Program-made: the position numbers and the translations under genes
DNA from: Fistularia commersonii
Lineage: Eukaryota > Chordata > Actinopteri > Syngnathiformes > Fistulariidae
Direction of reading: 5' to 3'
DNA length: 64,000 nucleotides
NCBI GenBank assembly: GCA_037954325.1
Contig: JBBMNZ010000035.1
Location: 4,135,001-4,199,000 of the forward strand
The notes under the pieces: generated by a model
Databases searched by the model: none
Told to the model about the DNA's origin: nothing
The model's input: only the letters and a program-made list of their open reading frames with translations
In this document: positions 45,502 to 58,327 of the stretch, piece by piece
How positions within the stretch are numbered: the first letter of the stretch is position 1
How the letters are laid out: every line of letters begins with the position of its first letter

Positions 45502-45715
45502 TTGGGATTGTAAGAAACATCTTCTCGATTCCTCTGTATGTCCAGTACATGCGGAGAAATCGTTCTCTCGGTTCCCCGTCTTTTTCCCAAAGTTTAACTT
45601 TCCATAAACGTGAATGACAGGGTGAATAATTGGTTGTCTCATATGTAACCCTGTGATTGACAGGTGGCTCGTCCAGATTAAGCCCCGCCCCTTGTGCTGC
45701 CCAGTGAGAAAAATA
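45502..45715 (-). repeat. Interspersed fish repeat copy (-) joined to a second repeat block
   Basis: 45650-45710 carries gtgattgacagg...gattaagccccgcccct, the reverse complement of the shared core. It is joined on its left to a 59-bp block (45502-45560) that also occurs at 24272-24330. Confidence 0.6.
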
Positions 45716-48700
45716 AACTCGTAGACAATCCATCGCAGGATCACAACCATCTCCCTCTCATTCGCACGTCACATAGATGTACAATCATTCACTTGTCACA
45801 AGGAAATAAACAACAATCGCCTACCAATTTTTTTTTTTTTAGACTGGGGTACATTTTCCGCGGGGTCGGTCCGACTGAGCTTTTTCACCCGACGCAAACG
45901 ATTTGTCGCCATGAGAAAACGACCTCTGCCCGCCGAGGAGCTCAGAACAAAGGCCGTGACGCCATTTAAAAAAATAAAAAATGCAAAAAAAATCTGGAAC
46001 TGTTCAGCAGATGAAGGGGTGACTTTTACGAGTCCCAGGAGTATTTATTTCTTTTTATACCCTGATGAGCTTTGCTCAGTATTATTGGTACTTATGGAGC
46101 AGAAAATGGTATTCCCAGAAATATCACCGTGGGTGCTGTGACACCGCAGGAAATCTTACAAGTCATTTAATCTAGTTAGGACTCTTTAAAAGATTATTTT
46201 TCTTAAAAAGGAGGTTAAAAAAAAAAAAAAGAAAAAGAAACTGCCGGCGGGCGTAAGCGTTCTAACACGTTTCCGAGCGCACATACAAAATACTCCAAAT
46301 TTCTTGAGAAAATATCGAGGGGAGAAAGTCCTCGGCTCTTTCGATTTTCGGCTCGAGATAATTTCTCGCGTTGACATTTACACCTTTCTTTGCAGCAGAC
46401 ACCTTCGTCATCCTGCGGGGTTTATTCTTTTATGGAGCAGGTCCAATTTTACTTCTCCTTGACATCTGTCTAGACCATAGCAATAACACATATAAATTCC
46501 TAAAGTACCTGGCATTCCCATTCCATGTAAAGTGATCTTTCTGTGCGCTTGCAGGGATCGCTTTCACGATTCCTGTCGCACAATCGTGTGGTTGGAGGAG
46601 GAGTGGGGGGGGAGGTGACGCTAACGTCTTCGTTGTCAGCCTTGCTCCGCCGTTAAAAAACACGCCTCTTGTAAAGAACAACCCAAAAACAGATTCTTAC
46701 ACATGCGGTCCAACCTAAAAATACCCCACCGCTGTACAGTCCAGAGTATTTTTCACATCGTACTGCATGAGCCGGTTGGACAAGCATTAATACTACAAAC
46801 AGAAGTATGACGTGAAGTCACGTTACCCTCACAGGCTCAACAAGTGTGATTATTTTTGGACAATGAACTGTGGCGATTTCTTTTTTTTTTTTTTTTTTTG
46901 TAAGTTTAAGAAAGACGCAACTGGGAGCAGGGTAGATGTGAGGAAAATAAAAAGAACAATACAAAAAGCATGTATTTCGCCAAGGCGGGCTAGCAGGTCA
47001 CTAGGCAGAGGTTTCCTAATCGCGGATTTAACGCTTAGCGAGCAGCGAGACATCGGTTTCCTCTTGGTACCTTCGGTGCCAGGGTTTCTACGGTCAGAAC
47101 ATCGGGAGCCGAGACTTATTTGAAACGATTTCGACGGACGTGATGTCTCTCGTCGACAAGCCACATTGGCCGTTGGGCTGAGAGGCGGGGCTTAACCTGG
47201 ACAAGCCGCCTGTCAATCACATGGTCATGTAAATAGAGACATGCAACCATTCACAGATCATTTAGAGTCTTCACCAACTGACTGATTTAGGGCTGGGGGA
47301 GGACAATGGAGAACCCGGTGAGAACTCAAGCAGGAGAACATAGAGAACCCACATAGAGAACCCGGGCTGGAAGCACAGAACACAGAGAGCAAGCTAACAC
47401 ACCTGCATTACTGTTCCACCATCTTTTTGGCGCTCCCGCTACACAATTTGAGATTGGTCGACTCAATTACAGAATCCCAGAATTTCCCTGGGTTATTTCA
47501 TTACTTTTTGAGGTTGACTGGATATACTGGGAAAAAGAAATGGAGAAAATAGTTCTTCCGCCATGCAGCTCGGGAACCTCCAGACTGCGTTAAAAGTCAG
47601 GTGACTCCCATCGGCTTGGAGTCTTGTTTTTCCCGCTCGGCGGACGAAGGGTTAAGTCCCGGGTTCATGAGAGCGGCCCATGAATCCTGCAGTCTCTGCA
47701 GGCTCGCCATGGTAAAATAATTAAGCCCGCCTTTGAAGGGGACTAAACAAACACGAGCGCACTCAACACCAGCACCGGGGCCACTCTTCACCCCCCCCAC
47801 CCCCACCCCACCGACCTCCCCCTGCCTTTAAGCACTCCTGTTTCTCGCCATGTTACCTGCCGTACTTAACCCCCTGGTTACAAGAAAAAAAAAAAAATGG
47901 CCGCCCACTCATCCGTATTTCTCATCCCTTCATCTTTTCACATTCTGCCGTCCGTGCGGATCCTCCAGGGGCCGGGGGGAGAGGGAGTAATGACTCACAG
48001 GTCATTTTGAGACATCCTCCTAAGTCAGCTTTTGTACAGGGGAGGGGAAAACGGCGCTGCTGGAATACTTAGACGGTTAATCCCGAAGTGTTATGATACT
48101 ATTACAGGTGTTACGTGGCCTTCGAGCGGAGAGAAGGTGACGGCGGAGTGGATGGAAAAGTGGGAGCTGAGAACGGGAGACGGCGGCAGCGGTGGGAGGT
48201 TGGTGATTAATACCCTTAATACCTTTAAGTGCTGCAGCAGAGGCTTCGCGCCGACTGGAAGCACCACCGGCAAATACTGCGGTAGGATTTTGGGAGTGCC
48301 GATACAGACGGGGCTTCTTGTTTTGAGCCCCGACTCGCAAGGTTTCGAGGAAATGCGCAAATCGCCCGCGACGCGTCCCAGTCAAACACCGACTTCAAGG
48401 TGACCTTTGACCTCAGGAGGTTCAGGCGCGGGTACAGGGGAGAACTTCAGAAAATAAGGTTGACTATTAAAGGGCACAGCATAGAAGTGCAGTAATACCT
48501 TGATGTAGAAGTTTAATTCTTCCCTTAACTGACTGTGACTACTTATTATTAATTAGCTCATAGATCAAATTAAATTTTCCCAAAAAAATGAACTGATATG
48601 CTGTTCACCTGTTCAAGTCCCCTTATGTGATGTTCAATCAAAAAAATGTACTTTATCAATAGCAAATGATGTATATTAAATAATAATACTTTTTATAAGA

Positions 48701-51700
48701 GAGACTGTCAAGAAATAAATAATAACTGGTTTTATTGAGCATATTTACCGTGATAATCAGACAAAGATGCCAGCGGCCGCGGAGGGGATTGACAGAGGTT
48801 GGGGGAGTTTTTCATTTGGTGTTCTATTGCTTAACCTAACTTACTGACTGCACACTTATTGCTACAAAGTGTCGCTAAATGTAACTTGCACACTTTGTTA
48901 TACTTTTTAGCAAACTTAATTTATTGATAGAGTGAATGCCGGTCATCTTTTTAAAACGATCAAATCGTCCCCGACCGGCTTTGAATGTTTCTTCCAACAC
49001 CTCGTCCATTGACGTAAACAATGACTTCTCCATCCGCTTATCTCACGACTACTTTTTGATCTCTTCGTGGATAAGTCAACAAAAGGCACGCCTCGCACGG
49101 ATTTTACATCATTTACATCATGGACTACCAACTGGCCGGTGGCACGTCCGACTGTTTTTAAATGCAAATTCCCGGACAGCGGCAGTCTGTGTCAAAGGCT
49201 CATCGCTGACGTTCTTTGCTCAGATCTCAACTCGTATCATAAAGAAAAATCAATTTTTACAGCTTGTGCACAAAATTTCCTTTGACGACGGTGTCACCAT
49301 GTGTTCACGCATGCCGCTTGTTAGCTATGAGCTAACAGAGAGATGTAAATTATACAAAAATTGGGACCGTACACTCAGACGCGCACACACTCACGGAGAC
49401 ACATGCAAACAGTGCAACGGTTGGATTGCCATAAGTGCACACTTAAAGCAATCCAAAGCAATCATGAAACGAAGTCGCTGCGCCGGAGCATCCCAGCAGG
49501 CCGAGCTCCGTCCAACACAAACACATCAGCCGATACGGCGCTTGCACGGCGCGGCTGGCATGTACCTGGTGGCAACAATAGGATTAAATGGCCAAAAAAA
49601 TAGAAAAAAAAAAAAGACTATTTGAGTCGCGCCGAGGAAGACTGCGCAGATTCTCACCCATCGCTCATTTTTTTTTATGAAAGCCGCCTCTTGGAGGACT
49701 GTGAGGAATTTTAAAAGCAGGACGGTGACCTCACCGCGCCGCGCACCAATGATGATGATGCATGAGGGACATTACGTTTACCTCCAAAAACTCCGACTCC
49801 TCTTTCGGATTCTGCAGAAGGTGAGGCTTAAAAACATTTTTTTTTTTCTTAAAAATCGGTTATAGTTTTTCTTTCGTGCCGTGTTATATGGCACGGGAAC
49901 CGCTGACCAGTCCGAGATTAAAAAAAACAATATAATTCTCAGGCAGTGAGACAAATGGTGAAAAAAACCCAAGGTATATGTTGGAAACAGCAAAAAGTTA
50001 ATTTGAGTAAAAGCTTTTAAAAGCATTTTTGATTTGAAAAAATATAAAATATGTACAAAATTTAAAATTTAAGTTGAGTAATGTAATATACATAAGATGA
50101 GACCACCAATTAATCTTCACGCATGTTTGTACAATGAATTTATCACATTTTCAATGGAGTGTCCAGACTCAACGAGGGAGCGGGCAAACTGCCTTTCACA
50201 TGATGAACCTGCGGCTAACTGCTAACGTAGCACTCGTCGAGCCTTGAGCTGCATCTTGTAAACCCTCCGGGCAGAAAACCCGAGGTATTTTGATATCTTT
50301 TACCAGCTTAATACGTCACGGGTGCACACATTGCAGTCGTCATTCCCGTATTTGTGTACAGTTACACTTTGAAACACATGATAAAACCATTTAGTCGGAA
50401 CCCCAGATGCTAGGTAGCCTTGGGACAGAGCCTGGGGAAAACCGTTTTGGATAATAAACGTGGGAACAAAAAAAATTGCACGATAAACAATCCCGGGATT
50501 GATACTGTTATCGCGCCGCAATATCCTGACTTGAATCTCGTCCGAGCCGACTTTTCCCTCGCTCGGCCCTAATTGTCGTTCAAGCTGTCGGGCCTGCAGG
50601 AGGAGTTTAGCGTAACAGAGATGTGAGATTTTTTTTTTTTTTCCATCTTTGACAGAGACGAGTTGCGACCGCGACAGGACCTGAAGGAAATAAGAAATGC
50701 GCAGAAAGTTGGCGCGTCGGCCGAACGGCGATTACGGCGGGGAGAAATCCGGAGGTCATAGAGCATGATGACTAAACAAGATAGAGGCGGGGAGGGCGAG
50801 GAGGGCGGAGGCAAAGGCGAAGAGGTGGGTATGAAAAGATAAAGAGAGACATCGGGAAGTATGATTCCCAAAGGCCGAGTGAATTTCCCCCTCTTCTTTT
50901 CCCTGCGTTTTTCATCGTCCCCTCACTGGCGCAGCTGCCTCGGACCTGAGGGCTCTTCCCTCCAGAGCCCGGGATGAAAGAGGGCCGCCCTAAGCGGCCC
51001 CGCAGGTCCGTCTGCTAAAGACATTTGTCCGATCTGTCCGCTGCCCCCGGCGCACGAAATAAAAACGGCAGAGAGCAGAGAGGAGAGGGCACGAAAGAGA
51101 GAGGAGGGAGGGCGGTTGGAAACAGATGGGAGTAGAGCCGGGGGGGGGGGGGGGGGACTTGAGTGACAGACGGGCAGGGAAGATGGAGATATGGAGGAGC
51201 GAGGTAGCGGAGATATCTACGCTTCAACCCCCCCCTAAACCCCTCCCCGTCATACCAGGAACGATGTCTGCTTTTATTGACTTTGTTAAACCGTTTTCAA
51301 TGCCGTGTCCTAAGTGTTTACAAGACAGTAAATCACGGGCCGTTTGGGTGCAGGGGGGGGACGGGACGTCCAAGTGGCCTGGACGAGAGGAAGGCCCCGA
51401 CCGCGCCAACAACAACTGCGCAGCTTGTGACCGCGCTTCCAATAGCGTGCACGCACACACACACACACACACACACCTTCCCAGAGAGGAAGCCGCCGGG
51501 GATGCCACAGCGGGGCTGTTTGTCTTCATCGCCTTCGTCCCGGATTCATCCGAACGAGACTGATAAGACTTTTCGGAGTGACACCGTCGCCGCTGCGACG
51601 CGCACGCACACCTGACTTTGGCCACCGGGGGGCGATAAAATAGTAATGGAACGATAACTGTGTGTGTGGGTGTGTGTGTGTGTGTGTGTGTGTAGAGGGG

Positions 51701-53930
51701 GACGCAGCTGCAGATCATCCAGAGGAACAAGACTGCAATTCAATAGCGATTTGAGGCTCTGCATCACACTTGGATGCTTCCCCTACGAGTGGGTGCGGGC
51801 CCTCAGCGGGGATCGGCTCCAGATATCTCAGCACCTTGGTCCAGACCAGCTGGTTTCGCCCCACGCGGGCCCGCAGCGCCACCGTCATTACGCTATCGGC
51901 TTCTTAAAATAAAGACGGGTGAGAAAAAAGATAGGTGTGTTGTTATTATTCCAGAAGGGAATTGTCAGAGCGATTCCAATTTTCGCCTCACAATCTGAGG
52001 TGAAAGAGTTCTGCCTGGATTAAACTAATCCTTCTTTATTTGAAGTGCCAGAAAACTGCAGTCTTTGCTATTTTGCTACTTTATTATCTTTGAAATGCAG
52101 CAATACAAACCCAGAATAACAAGCTTCACTGTATTTTCCCGGCTCTTTGTGAAATAAAGCTGACGGAGAGACGAGACGCCCGAACCCCCCGTCCCCCGGG
52201 AACGAAGAAATGGAATCTTCCAAATTTTTAGCTTTCCTTTCTTATTGTTACATTTTGTTGTGATTCTAATAAAACTGAGACATTTATATTTTACAAAATA
52301 TATTTTTCTTGCTTTTACTTACTCCATTATCTATGCAAGGTCATTTCTTGCCTTATAAGTTCAATAAATTTGCGATTTTTTTTTTTTCCTGTCTTACTGA
52401 ATTTTGAGATCGTTTTTTCATAATTTAAGACAATTCTTTGTCAAACTTCAGGTAATTTCTTGCTCTTCAAAATTCTTACGGACAAACCTGCAAAAAGTAT
52501 TTTAGATAAATCAATATTTCAATTCATTTTTTAAATTTGATTTTAATCATTTTCCTTTCCAACATTAAAACTGTTTCGCAAGGTTACATATGTGTTCACA
52601 CACACACATACATATGTATATATACATATGGCATATATTGAGCAAAGCCCAGCCAAGAGCTTCATTTAAAATCCCAAAGCAAAGCCACTGTAAGTCATTA
52701 TGCAAACACACACACTCACACACGCAGGCTGTGGTGAAAGTGTGTTTCCATCATCACTTCTACACACCGGGGTCACACCGACATGCTCATTTCTCGGGCT
52801 TCCCCCGCCTTTGCCACTTTGGGAGAAGCTTGACTTGGTTTTCCAAATTTTTTGCGCCGTAACAATTTTCTCAGGCGCTGGCAACCATGGCACGCACACA
52901 CACACACACACATGAAACAACCACTCCAAATGACTGAGACGTATACACACACACACACACCCTCCATCCCGAGTGATTACCTCATTTAATGACACGGTCC
53001 TTCTTAAGATGTCTTTCCATCAGCGCAAAGTCATTTGTAATATGACAGCAGATTAATAATAATTAAAAAGCAGAAAAATAAAAGCGAACAGCCGTCTCTT
53101 CGCAGGCCAGATCGTCTCGCCTCCCGTGATTCCAATCGAGGCGATGTTGTGTTTTCCGGGACGCGTGTCAGGGGGGTGGGGGGCTCTCATGAACATGCCT
53201 AATGGGTATTGCACCTGTTGCGCGTTCGGATGAAAACAAAATTCTACCAGTGAAATTCCCTTCCACGGTGGTTTATAGCCTATAACGCGCTACTGGCTTG
53301 CTTCTTTAGTAATCGTTTATAGGTCATAAATTCATAAAAAAAATAAAATAAAAAAAAGCTTCTCTTGCTGGATTTACAAATTCTGTCTGGACGAGGAGTC
53401 ACTGACAAACGGCCCGTTGTGTAAAGTTTGCTTTTGCAGCAAACTATTAATTCTGAGAAAGTGAATGCATCGAGTCCCCAGTAAAGATTTTAAGACTTTG
53501 TAAATACCTACTATTCATGGTTTGGTTGAGGGAAAAAAAAAAGCAATTCAAACAATGTTACGTGTTTGACATTTTCCAATCCGGAGCTGAGTAAAGTCAA
53601 ATGCAAATATAACTTGTTTGTAACATTAGTATGTATTTAAAAGACTTGCAGTAGTTAATATTCCATACAGGGTAGACGTGTTATTGACATAAACCTTTCA
53701 TGAGATTTCTTTAAAGAAAATGGAACACTTAATAAAGTAATCGAGTCTCACAGTGATGGAATTGGTGATTTTTTTAATTAGCATGTTATGAAGTCTACCT
53801 GGTCATTGTACGGTTACCGCCATATTGGATTGCATTCCTTGGATATTAGTACAAAAGCGCTGTCAGGAAAATTTGATGATGGAATAACCATCATGTATTT
53901 CTGACTTTATTCACGCCTGGAGGGAAAATG
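45716..53930. other. Gene-free stretch between the two genes, right half
   Basis: Mostly unique-looking sequence with short (CA)n tracts at 51450, 51680 and 52890. It contains the longest open frame outside the genes (48936-49625), which I could not assign. 52200-52560 and 53320-53800 are AT-rich and empty. Confidence 0.6.
47165..47395 (+). repeat. Interspersed fish repeat, decayed copy (+)
   Basis: It has the order gaggcggggcttaacctgga, cctgtcaatcac, gcaaccattcac, tttagagtc, ggagaacccggtgaga and repeated agaaccc. This matches the widespread teleost repeat whose core reads ttggactgtgggaggaag...ggagaaccc. The ttggactg block is missing here. The family name is not assigned. Confidence 0.65.
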
Positions 53931-53932
53931 TA

Positions 53933-54165
53933 AGAGCCAATCAGAGCACGTACTGGAGCGAGAGGCGGGGTTTAACCCGGACGGGTCACCTGTCAATCAC
54001 AGAAACGTCCACCCGTTCGCTCCCTCATTCACACCGACAGACACAAAATGAGCCGACTGGTTGTTTTTGGACTGCGGGAGGAAGACGGAGAACCCGGGGG
54101 GAACCCGGGCAGGAGAACACGGAGAACGACAGCTGGAACCGCATCAGGAGAACCAACGTGCGGAA
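53933..54165 (+). repeat. Interspersed fish repeat copy (+)
   Basis: Same element as at 47165 and 55188: gcgagaggcggggtttaacc, cctgtcaatcac, ttcacaccgacagac, tttttggactgcgggaggaa, ggagaacccggggggaaccc. All blocks are in the expected order. Confidence 0.75.
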
Positions 54166-55187
54166 CGATACCCGACGTATTCGCCAAAGGTAGACATCAG
54201 GCTGATCAGACGGGGCCGACTGACGTCTGTCAGTGCCCCGGTACGACCCCCTCTCCTCCCCCTCCTTTTTTTTTTCTTCGTCTTTCCGTTCGAACCCTCT
54301 CTTCTGCCCGGTCCTCACCGGCTGTTTTTCTCTTCCTCTATGGTGTCTACCTTTCCACTGGCTTGGCCTTATACAAGACTGTGTATTTTTATGTCTCGCA
54401 TTAGCTGGTGGGGAATAATACCTTTCAGTGAATCGTCGTCTGCTGCCCGGGGGCTTCTCAGACATTCAGTCACTTCTCTTCTAAGAATAACCAACACGCA
54501 TCTTTGCCAGAAAGTTGCTCTCACGGATTTTCTTATTTTTTTTGCTTCACAGCATCCAATGATGGCTGACTTTGTACCCGCTCGCTGATACCGGGGCTTT
54601 GGATTCACTCGCCGGTTCATCCAAATGGGAAAAGCAGCAGCGGGGAAGACGAGGAGGAGGAGAGGGGCAAGAAGAATCCCCCAGACCTGGACCTTTGTCA
54701 GCACTTCTCAGACCCGAAAACCCCGAGACCCTTGTGGGATGGAGACGGCCTGTGTGAAATTGATTTTTGGGGTGATGATATAGCACTCTTTTTACGAACT
54801 TTCAGATGAGTCAGAAGATTTTCTCCCCAACCTGGCAACCTGGATACAGCGTCACCTAACTCTGCAGAGACAGAGGCCTCTCCCTATTCTTTGGTTTCAC
54901 CTCGCTCTTCTTCTCGGCCACAACGGAAACACACTCTATATATTCTTTTCTGCTTGTCGGACACGGGGATTTTTTCTTTATATAATTTGTTCGTAAAAAA
55001 CAGCTAGCGCAGGTTGCAGACGGATGCCCTCTCACCCCAAAAGCTGAGCAGCCGAGACACGTTACGTTCATGGTATTAGCTGACATGCTAATAGGTGTCA
55101 TTATAAATTATGTGAGCAAAACATAAACGCTTGAATAACAGAGCTGAAATGCCAGTAAGAACTTCCCTACTTTCATTGTGCGCGTTC

Positions 55188-55432
55188 CCTTCGGAGCCTA
55201 TCCCAGCTGGCATTGGGCAGAGGGGCGGGGCTTAACCTGGACAGGTCACCTGTCAATCACAAAGACATCCAACCAGTCGCTCTCTGGTTATCGCCAACAG
55301 ACACTTTAGAGAAGACATTTTTGGACTGTGGGAGGAAGATGTGGAGAGAACCCAGTGAGGAGAACATAGAGAGAAGCCAGGCAGGAGAATCTGGACGGAG
55401 CCCAGGCTGGAGAACATAGAGAACCCAGGGGG
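55188..55432 (+). repeat. Interspersed fish repeat copy (+), most complete
   Basis: It begins with ttcggagcctatcccagctg, the usual left end, and continues gaggggcggggcttaacctg, cctgtcaatcac, tttttggactgtgggaggaa and repeated gaacccag blocks. It lies 1 kb from the copy at 53933 in the same orientation, which raises local duplication as an alternative to independent insertion. Confidence 0.75.
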
Positions 55433-57528
55433 GAGGAGGGAGTGCTGACCACTGCAACGCTGTGATCCCCGTACATCATATCACACGTGCAACTACCTCT
55501 TATTCCACGTTAAACTTTGGGAAACAAGATCATTTTTAAAACTTTTTTTTTTCTTACTGCTATGCTATAAAGTCCATTCTTGGTGTTTGTGTCATGGAAG
55601 CATTAAGTTTCCACATCATATTTTAGACTGCTGGACCCAGGACGCTGTCCAAAATATTTGCTTATGCTTGTACTAGTGACGAGTGAATGCAAAAACAGCC
55701 TGCTAGTTCAAAAAAAATTACATTTGCATGGGGGCTTTGAGAGCTGAGGCAGATTTCCTTTCTCTTTTTTTCCCTTCCAAATACATTGCAGGTGATCAAT
55801 TTGTTTAATTTTAATTTACTCTCAGGCTGGAGCGGTAATTCCCATTTCTTCTCCCCGTGACAAAAACAAACAATCCGCTCTCATAGCTAAAATGAGTTTT
55901 TCCTCTTCCCCCGGGGGGCGTCGGTACCTCAGTATTGATCATTTGATTAAACGACACCCGTGAGCTGGGGGGGGAGGGGGAGAATATGCTCACAATCATG
56001 TTTTTGTTTTTTTTTTCTAAATAAACTCAGACTATTTAATACGTCAGCAGATTTTGGCTGAAGGAAGGTAATCGCACAATAGCAATCAAATTCCTGAAAG
56101 ACACAAGTTAAAGGTCAAAATATTCAACGCATATCCCGTTGTTTGCTCCCCCAAAACCAAGACAGTTGACGACTGATTGCGTGTTGAAAAAAAAAAAAAC
56201 TCCACGAGAGCAAACTTCTCTTCGCCTGTTAATGGGCCACCGGGCGATCTTCGTAAAAAAGAAAAAGAAAAGAAACGCGACGTGACCCTGGCGGCGTCCG
56301 TCGTCATGCATGTGGGTTTGCAATCCGGCTGCTTCACGAGGGGTCGGCGTGCGGGAGAACAAAGTGCTGAATTGTTCCAGGTGGCGAAATCACTTGTTGC
56401 GTCGTCCCGGTGGAACCAATAAGGCGGGTCCATTTTCACCCCCTAAATCCCCTGCACTGGTCGAAATGACTGATTTATGGTCGAGACGAGAGGCGAAACT
56501 GGCGTTGTTATTATATTTATACGTTGGATGTAACTGATGAACAGCTGCTCCGTGTGAAAAGGTGCAAAAGTTTCCCATGCTGTTCACACGCCCAGCGGCC
56601 TGCTGTGGCTCATTAGGGCCATCGCCGAGCCTCCGGGGCTTGGAATCAGCAAACGTAAGGGGCTGAGATTAAAGTGTATGTGTGTGTGTGTTTGTGTGTG
56701 TGTGTCGGAGCTGTGAGGCAAGAATCGCCAAAGGTGACTTGGATGACAGAACTCGTCACTTTTTATGTGTGTGCGAATGCTGGTGCCAATGAAGGCGGGG
56801 CCTGGGGAACGAGTGGGATGTGTTGGGAGTCACGTGACTCGTGGCAAGCCGGCGACCCCAGATTCGAGATTCACCCCACTGAACTCAATAAATACTAATA
56901 AAAACAAGAAGGAAAAATTCTGCTTTTGAGGTCCCGGTCAATTTACTCCTCAGAGGTTGTGCCACCTTTTGGTTATAATAAATGTTGCGTGCAGGTGTGG
57001 TCAGGACTCGAGTCTCACACCGGGACTTGATACGACTATAGCATGTTAAACTCAAGTTCTGGTTATTTGATTTGACAGCAACGAAGCAAAGGTGCCGACG
57101 TTCGGCTGTCAGGATTTAAGATTTAATTTTATCTTAAAAGAAAAAGACAATATCAGAGTCCCGACGGTGAGGCGGGATTGCCCGTGTACGAGGGATTGTT
57201 ATGTGAAAACCATCCGCGCGTCCCGCATTCGCATGGAATACATATTACTTACATATGTCGGATGAAAAAGCACACGGAGGTCGGTCCTGCGGGGGCCGGC
57301 GAACAACATCCAACCAGCGGCCGGGGGAACGGCCCCGTGTAACTGTAGAGCCTCTCAAAGCGCGCGCCAGGAAACTTCTCCGTGTGGACGTTATAGAACA
57401 CCGAGCCGTTTTACATGATACTTTAATATCGCCGGAGATTGATGAGCTTGCAAATATTGAGGGGGAATATTAGAAAATCATTCTGGAAAAATGTGATCTT
57501 CAGATCAAATCCATGATTGCTATTATTG

Positions 57529-57559
<31 letters not shown>

Positions 57560-57639
57560 GATTGTCCGATCCTACTTCCGGGTTGCCAAACGCCAGTCAA
57601 ACTCACTAATGAACGACTCACGTGCCTAAGCGTCTAATC
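55433..57639. other. Gene-free stretch upstream of fgf24
   Basis: Unique-looking sequence without long repeats apart from a short (GT)n at 56680-56705 and an ATT-rich tract at 57515-57560. It is possibly fgf24 regulatory DNA. No exon is recognised. Confidence 0.6.
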
Positions 57640-58307
57640 AAGTGTCCGGTTTCACCCCCCCCACCCACGCAGCGGACGCCCCGCCCCGCCCCGCACTTGC
57701 CCCCGCAAACATTTGCGCTCCTTTAAAGGGCTGCAGACGCAGCGTGCGCGCCCGGGACCGGCGAGCGACCGCGGAGGCTCGTTGAACCGGGAGTTTTTCC
57801 GCCAACCCGCAGACTCACGGCCCGAGTCACGTCACGCGTGGAGAGGAAATTTAGAAGAAAAAAAAAATTCAAGAGCGATTGGCGCTAAACTGACGCGCAC
57901 CGGATGCCGGTGCGTAAAAGCACCGCGCGTACAACTATAATTTTAACTGAAAAAAAGAGAGAAGAAAAAAAAAAAAGTGACGTGCGATAATTAAACCGAG
58001 ACGTCTAATCACGCGAGAAGACGTGACACTTGAGATTATTCGATGGATTTGTTCTCCCCGGGATTTTCCAGTTTTCCCCTCCCCGCTCCTGAAATAATCC
58101 GAAGTTGTTCTGAGTGGAAGATGGAAGCCCTCACCTGCCCGGGACACTGACGGACTCCCCGGGGCCTCTCTCGGTCGTTGAAACAACGTTTTAAGAAAAT
58201 TAAAAGAGAAAGAGAAAGAGAGGGAGAGAAAAGGCGGACACTTTGTTTTCCAAGTGCTTCCGGATCCAGTGGGAATATTCATGAATCAATATTTGAGCTA
58301 TTACAAG
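57640..58307 (+). promoter_or_regulatory. Probable fgf24 promoter and 5' UTR
   Basis: This CpG-rich stretch (57640-57900) contains a TATA-like TTTAAAG at 57722-57728. It is followed by AT-rich and AGAGA-rich sequence running into the first coding exon. It is the only GC-rich block near the gene start, which makes it the likeliest core promoter. The start site is not visible. Confidence 0.4.
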
Positions 58308-58327
58308 ATGAGGCTGAGAACATCCAG
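58308..58327 (+). CDS. fgf24: fgf24 coding exon 1 (20 nt)
   Basis: It encodes MRLRTS plus two bases of Arg7, with the donor AG|gttggg. It was chosen because MRL...SRL is the known start of fish Fgf8 proteins, because the phase (2) matches the G-first acceptor of exon 2, and because the splice yields a good signal peptide. A second ATG at 58281 is in frame and would add nine residues. A non-canonical +3 to +6 donor leaves some doubt. Confidence 0.72.

Noticed and set aside
25041..53833. GCAATCCAATATGGCG at 25041-25056, with its exact reverse complement at 53818-53833
   Set aside because: One 16-bp match in either orientation is about what chance predicts in 64 kb, and the flanks do not match.
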